Below, piece after piece: positions 61,101 to 64,000 of a stretch of DNA of 64,000 bases. The DNA is from Enoplolaimus lenunculus (taxonomy: Eukaryota; Nematoda; Enoplea; Enoplida; Thoracostomopsidae), in assembly GCA_030248215.1 (NCBI GenBank), contig JASANG010001159.1, forward strand, positions 62,001 through 126,000, given 5' to 3'. Made by a program: the position numbers and the translations under genes. The first letter of the stretch is position 1. Every line of letters starts with the position of its first letter. The notes below the pieces were generated by a model. It was not told where the DNA came from and searched no databases. It was given only the letters and a program-made list of their open reading frames with translations.

Positions 61101-61934
61101 TTGCCCAAAAATGGTTCGATTTTGAAAATTTTAGCATATTTGTGCTTCTCATGACTCCGCTGATCATTCCACGCCTAAATTTGAATTTTTGAAAAATTCG
61201 ATTTCTTAAGATCACAAAGTGCTCCCCTATGGAACCAAACACATTTGTGTCAAAAACAGTGACAAATTATATGCCATTCGATGCAGCTTGCAGAGTTGAC
61301 AGCTGTGGTGTAAAATTTTTTTGCAATCCAACTATTGGATAACGAATTATGGTCAACTAACAGATTTGGCGCCGTCTGTATCGTTAAAATTTTTTGGTCC
61401 AAAGGGGGTTCGGAAGTTGCTGAAATAGGAATCGAAATGGGGCGGCCTGGGGCCACGGCATTCTGCATCGCAGCACGCACCATTTTTTCAAATCGTTAAA
61501 AACGTGCCAAGGTGCATCTCAAAATAAATACCGAACCAGTTAAATATGAAACATTTCTAACAAATGAATGCTTTTTGACTTTTTGAACCAACGTCGGTGT
61601 TTTCTAATTTGCGGTTTGAACGATGCTTGGGTCATCATGAACTGGCGGTATTTGCTTCGCCACCATTGGATAATCCACACCTAAAACGTTCTTTGTACAT
61701 TCTCAGGAGCCCACGATGGTTCGAAAAGTGTACAGAGAACGCTGCAAAAGCGACGTTTTCTACAGCGTTTTCAAACCATTTCAAGATTCACATCTATCAA
61801 ATCCGCCGCGAATTATGTACGAATCAAACATCAGCGACGTTATGTACACAGTGCAAACCGAACGTAACGCTGTATTTATTACAGAGTCGTTTTACGAAGC
61901 ACTTTTGAGCAAACAGTATTGTGGATACACTGCA
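58194..61934 (+). CDS. ionotropic glutamate receptor-like channel, 5 exons, 3' end missing
   Basis: Exons in consistent phase: 58194-58371, 58849-59014, 59949-60090, 60721-60948 and 61707-61934. They give 314 codons, with a GTAAGT donor after the last. Order of parts: ligand-binding lobe S1 (REIRFAAVIEPPFV; EADITMPRMMFTKARSAYLD), where the Arg matches the residue that binds the ligand's alpha-carboxylate; M1 (FGFWLTLLGITFGVMLL); pore loop (IVKAIGYNWQ); M3 (LWSLFITVFLSYFNNDLALI) in place of the usual SYTANLAAF; and S2 (VQTERNAVFITESFYEAL), which keeps an acidic residue at the amino-group site. There is no amino-terminal domain: the ATG at 58194 lies right after a (TAA)n run. A TTAAG acceptor at 58199 offers an alternative beginning with exons not seen. 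M4 and the C-terminus are not found before 64000. Probably a divergent nematode GLR/IR-type receptor. Confidence 0.88.
59589..59755. repeat. MITE, GGCCCGTAGCC family, near-complete copy
   Basis: Begins CGGGCCCGTAGCCAAGGGC and ends GAGCTGGCTACAGGCCCAG. The interior has CAGCCTTGCTTGTAACTCAT and GGGGGGCTCAGCCCCCC. It lies in receptor intron 2, about 190 bp before exon 3. Confidence 0.8.
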
Positions 61935-62453
61935 GTAAGTCCCGGCTAGGATACCCTACGTCACTATGCGTTTCTGCGCCGCCTAATGACGCGACAGCCG
62001 CACCCCGAGACGTCCGCTGCTTCATGCCGCAAATAGAAGTAAATTTTACATGGGCGACTGTAGCGCAACCATTAGAAAGCTGGCGGAATGTTTACAAACA
62101 TATAAATTACAAGTCTAGAAATCTATGCAGTAATAAAAACACCATATAAAAAGCTCAAAATGTACCTTAATTGCCATGCAAACACAAGAACTTTGTTGGT
62201 TGTATACATAGGCGATTATTTTGAAATATTACGAGCATACTCTTCAGTTTTTAGTTGGTTTGCTCATTCAGTTAGCGTTGCTGTTACGTAATACTTAGTT
62301 TGGGAGTTCACAAATTAATTCTGCTACGTTGTTTATATACAAAGTTTTCTGAGTTTACCAAAACAAGAAAAGCGTTTTGTGAACATGATTCCTAACACAC
62401 CGCAATTCCAGTGATGCTCACACGTGACATTGCGAGCGCTCAGTACATCCATC
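61935..62453. other. intron or 3' flank of the receptor gene
   Basis: Expected place for the M4 exon. No hydrophobic exon with splice sites was recognised. Short ORFs only. Confidence 0.35.
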
Positions 62454-63240
62454 GTCTTCCTGTACTGTTTTAAAAACTCTAGCTATACTGATATTGCGAA
62501 ACTGTGTGCGGACATTTTGGTTCAAAATAAAAAAATGTCAGCATAGAATTTATTGAATTGCCGGATATTTGCTACACAGTTTGCACGTTATGCTAATATT
62601 AAATATAGAGATCCTTACGGTCCAAAAGCGCTAAATAAGATAATTAATTTACCGCGTTATTTTTTCGTTTTTGCATGTTATTCTTAGGACATGTACGAAA
62701 AATAGCAAAGTATTATGACGGTATGTTCTTTGTCGCGCTGAAATTAGAATTTACCGAAAATTTTGAATTTCTCGCCAAAGTTTACTTTCCCGCCAAAGTT
62801 TGAATTTTCCCGCCAAACAGCTAGTCGCGCACATCATAGTGTTTAGTGAAAACGCTATCCGGATAATACAGTTTTGCAGTAACACCGTCTAGGACATTGA
62901 AATGTTCGAAAACAGGACATTTTATTTGGTGTAAGTCACACGTTACCATATGTGCACTCCGCAGATCGATCGTCCCCATATACTTTTTGAAAAGACTAGC
63001 TATACTGTTATTGCGAAGCTGTGTGCAGACATTTTGGCTCTAAATAAAAAATGTATGCCTAGAGTTTATTCCATTGCCAGACATTTTCTACACAGTTTGC
63101 ACATTATGTCATTAATATTAAATATAGACTTGCGCGAACTGTTGGACTTTATCGCTACAGTCTTAAAGTTGACTCAGGAGAGCGCTATATATGATATTTA
63201 ATTTACGCGTTATTTTCTTTTTTCTTTGCAAGTTATTGTT
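62454..63240. repeat. diverged tandem duplication, offset about 517 bp
   Basis: Text from about 62471 (CTAGCTATACTGATATTGCG, ACATTTTGGTTCAAAATAAA, CTACACAGTTTGCACGTTAT) recurs in the same order from about 62990 (CTAGCTATACTGTTATTGCG, ACATTTTGGCTCTAAATAAA, CTACACAGTTTGCACATTAT). Both copies run into TTTCTCGCC/CCCTGCCAAA words, so the duplicated unit probably includes the edge of the satellite. Confidence 0.7.
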
Positions 63241-63266
63241 TGACACGAACGAAAAATGACAAAATT

Positions 63267-64000
63267 TACTGAAAATTTTGATTTCCCTGCCAAAATTTGA
63301 ATTTCACGCCAAAGTTGAGTAGTTGGCCAAAATTTCAATTTTCCCGCCTAAATTTTAATTTTTCTGCCAAAATTTGTATATCTTGCCAAAATTTGAATTT
63401 TCCGGCCTAAAATCTGAATTTCCCGTCGAAAATTAAATTTTACCTTCAAAATTTGAATTTAACGTCAAAATTTAAATTTTCTTGCCGATTTTTGAATTTC
63501 ATGCCAAAATTTGCATTTTCCACCAAAATTTAAATTTTGCCGCCAAAATTTAAATTTTCCCGCCAAAATTTTGATTTCCCTGCCAAAATTTGAATTTCAC
63601 GCCCAAATTGAGTAGTTAGCCAAAATTTCCATTTTCCCGCCTAAATTTGAATTTTTCTGCCAAAATTTGAATATCTTGCCAAAATTTGAATTTTCCGGCC
63701 TAAAGTCTGAATTTCCCGTCGAAAATTAAATTTTACCTTCAAAATTTGAATTTAACGTCAAAATTTAAATTTTCTTGCCGAAATTTGAATTTCCCGCCAA
63801 AGTTTGCATTTTCCACCAAAATTTAAATTTTGCTGCCAAAATTTAAATTTTCCCGCCAAAATTTAAATTCACCTACCAAAATTTTATTTTTCCCGCCAAA
63901 ATTTTTATTTCCCGCCAAATTTGAATTTTCCCGCCAAAATTTAAATTTTCCCTCTAAAATTTGAATTTCGTGCCAAAACTTAAATTTTCCCACCAACATT
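63267..64000. repeat. satellite, ~20-bp unit with TTTCCCGCCAAAATTT core
   Basis: More than 35 units of about 20 bp (GCCAAAATTTGAATTTTCCC and variants) run to the window edge and beyond. A higher-order period of about 293 bp is visible: GATTTCCCTGCC ... GAGTAGTTGGCC at 63280 recurs at 63573 with the same order of variants. Isolated units begin near 62750. Confidence 0.9.

Noticed and set aside
1-64000. CRISPR arrays, rRNA genes, LINEs, retrovirus-like or Polinton-like elements
   Set aside because: None seen. No reverse transcriptase, integrase or capsid-like reading was recognised, and regular repeats are satellites or MITEs.

Overview
The window looks like a piece of AT-rich, repeat-rich, intron-rich animal genome. 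A nematode is the best guess. Imperfect (TTAGGC)n tracts, the nematode telomere unit, are scattered all through it. Splice acceptors are typically TTTTCAG or TTTTAG, and the coding exons are short and split by long introns full of small inverted-repeat elements. The species cannot be named from the sequence. I see no rRNA, no CRISPR array, no LINE, and no retrovirus-like or Polinton-like element.

Four host genes can be built exon by exon with consistent reading phase. (1) 19301-25130, + strand: the C-terminal 300 codons of a Limpet/LIM-9-type protein (Drosophila Lmpt, C. elegans lim-9), carrying one half and four whole LIM domains. Its PET and first LIM exons are not in the 19 kb upstream. 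(2) 32804-45743, - strand: a complete 12-exon MFSD4/NaGLT1-like membrane transporter of 516 residues. (3) 52994-55142, - strand: a complete 4-exon MBLAC1-type metallo-beta-lactamase-fold hydrolase of 266 residues, with every metal ligand present and a predicted signal peptide. (4) 58194-61934, + strand: an ionotropic-glutamate-receptor-like channel of which five exons (314 codons) are visible. It begins at the ligand-binding S1 lobe and its end (M4) is not found. Genes 3 and 4 point away from each other across about 3 kb. This is notable because the worm MBLAC1 protein SWIP-10 is known from work on glutamate signalling.

Smaller candidates are weaker. They are a short signal-peptide ORF at 1343-1513, a 78-residue ORF at 1639-1875, coding-like exons at 2969-3241 and 10945-11133 (+), an exon nested inside the transporter's first intron (44885-45070, +), and a two-exon fragment at 50675-51151 (-).

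The rest is non-coding, dominated by at least six families of short non-autonomous inverted-repeat elements. The most striking has hAT-like 8-bp target-site duplications and telomere-like (TTAGGC)n arrays inside. Two tRNA-derived sequences, (AT)n and (TAA)n microsatellites, a 517-bp tandem duplication and, at the right edge, a roughly 20-bp satellite built on a TTTCCCGCCAAA core complete the window.
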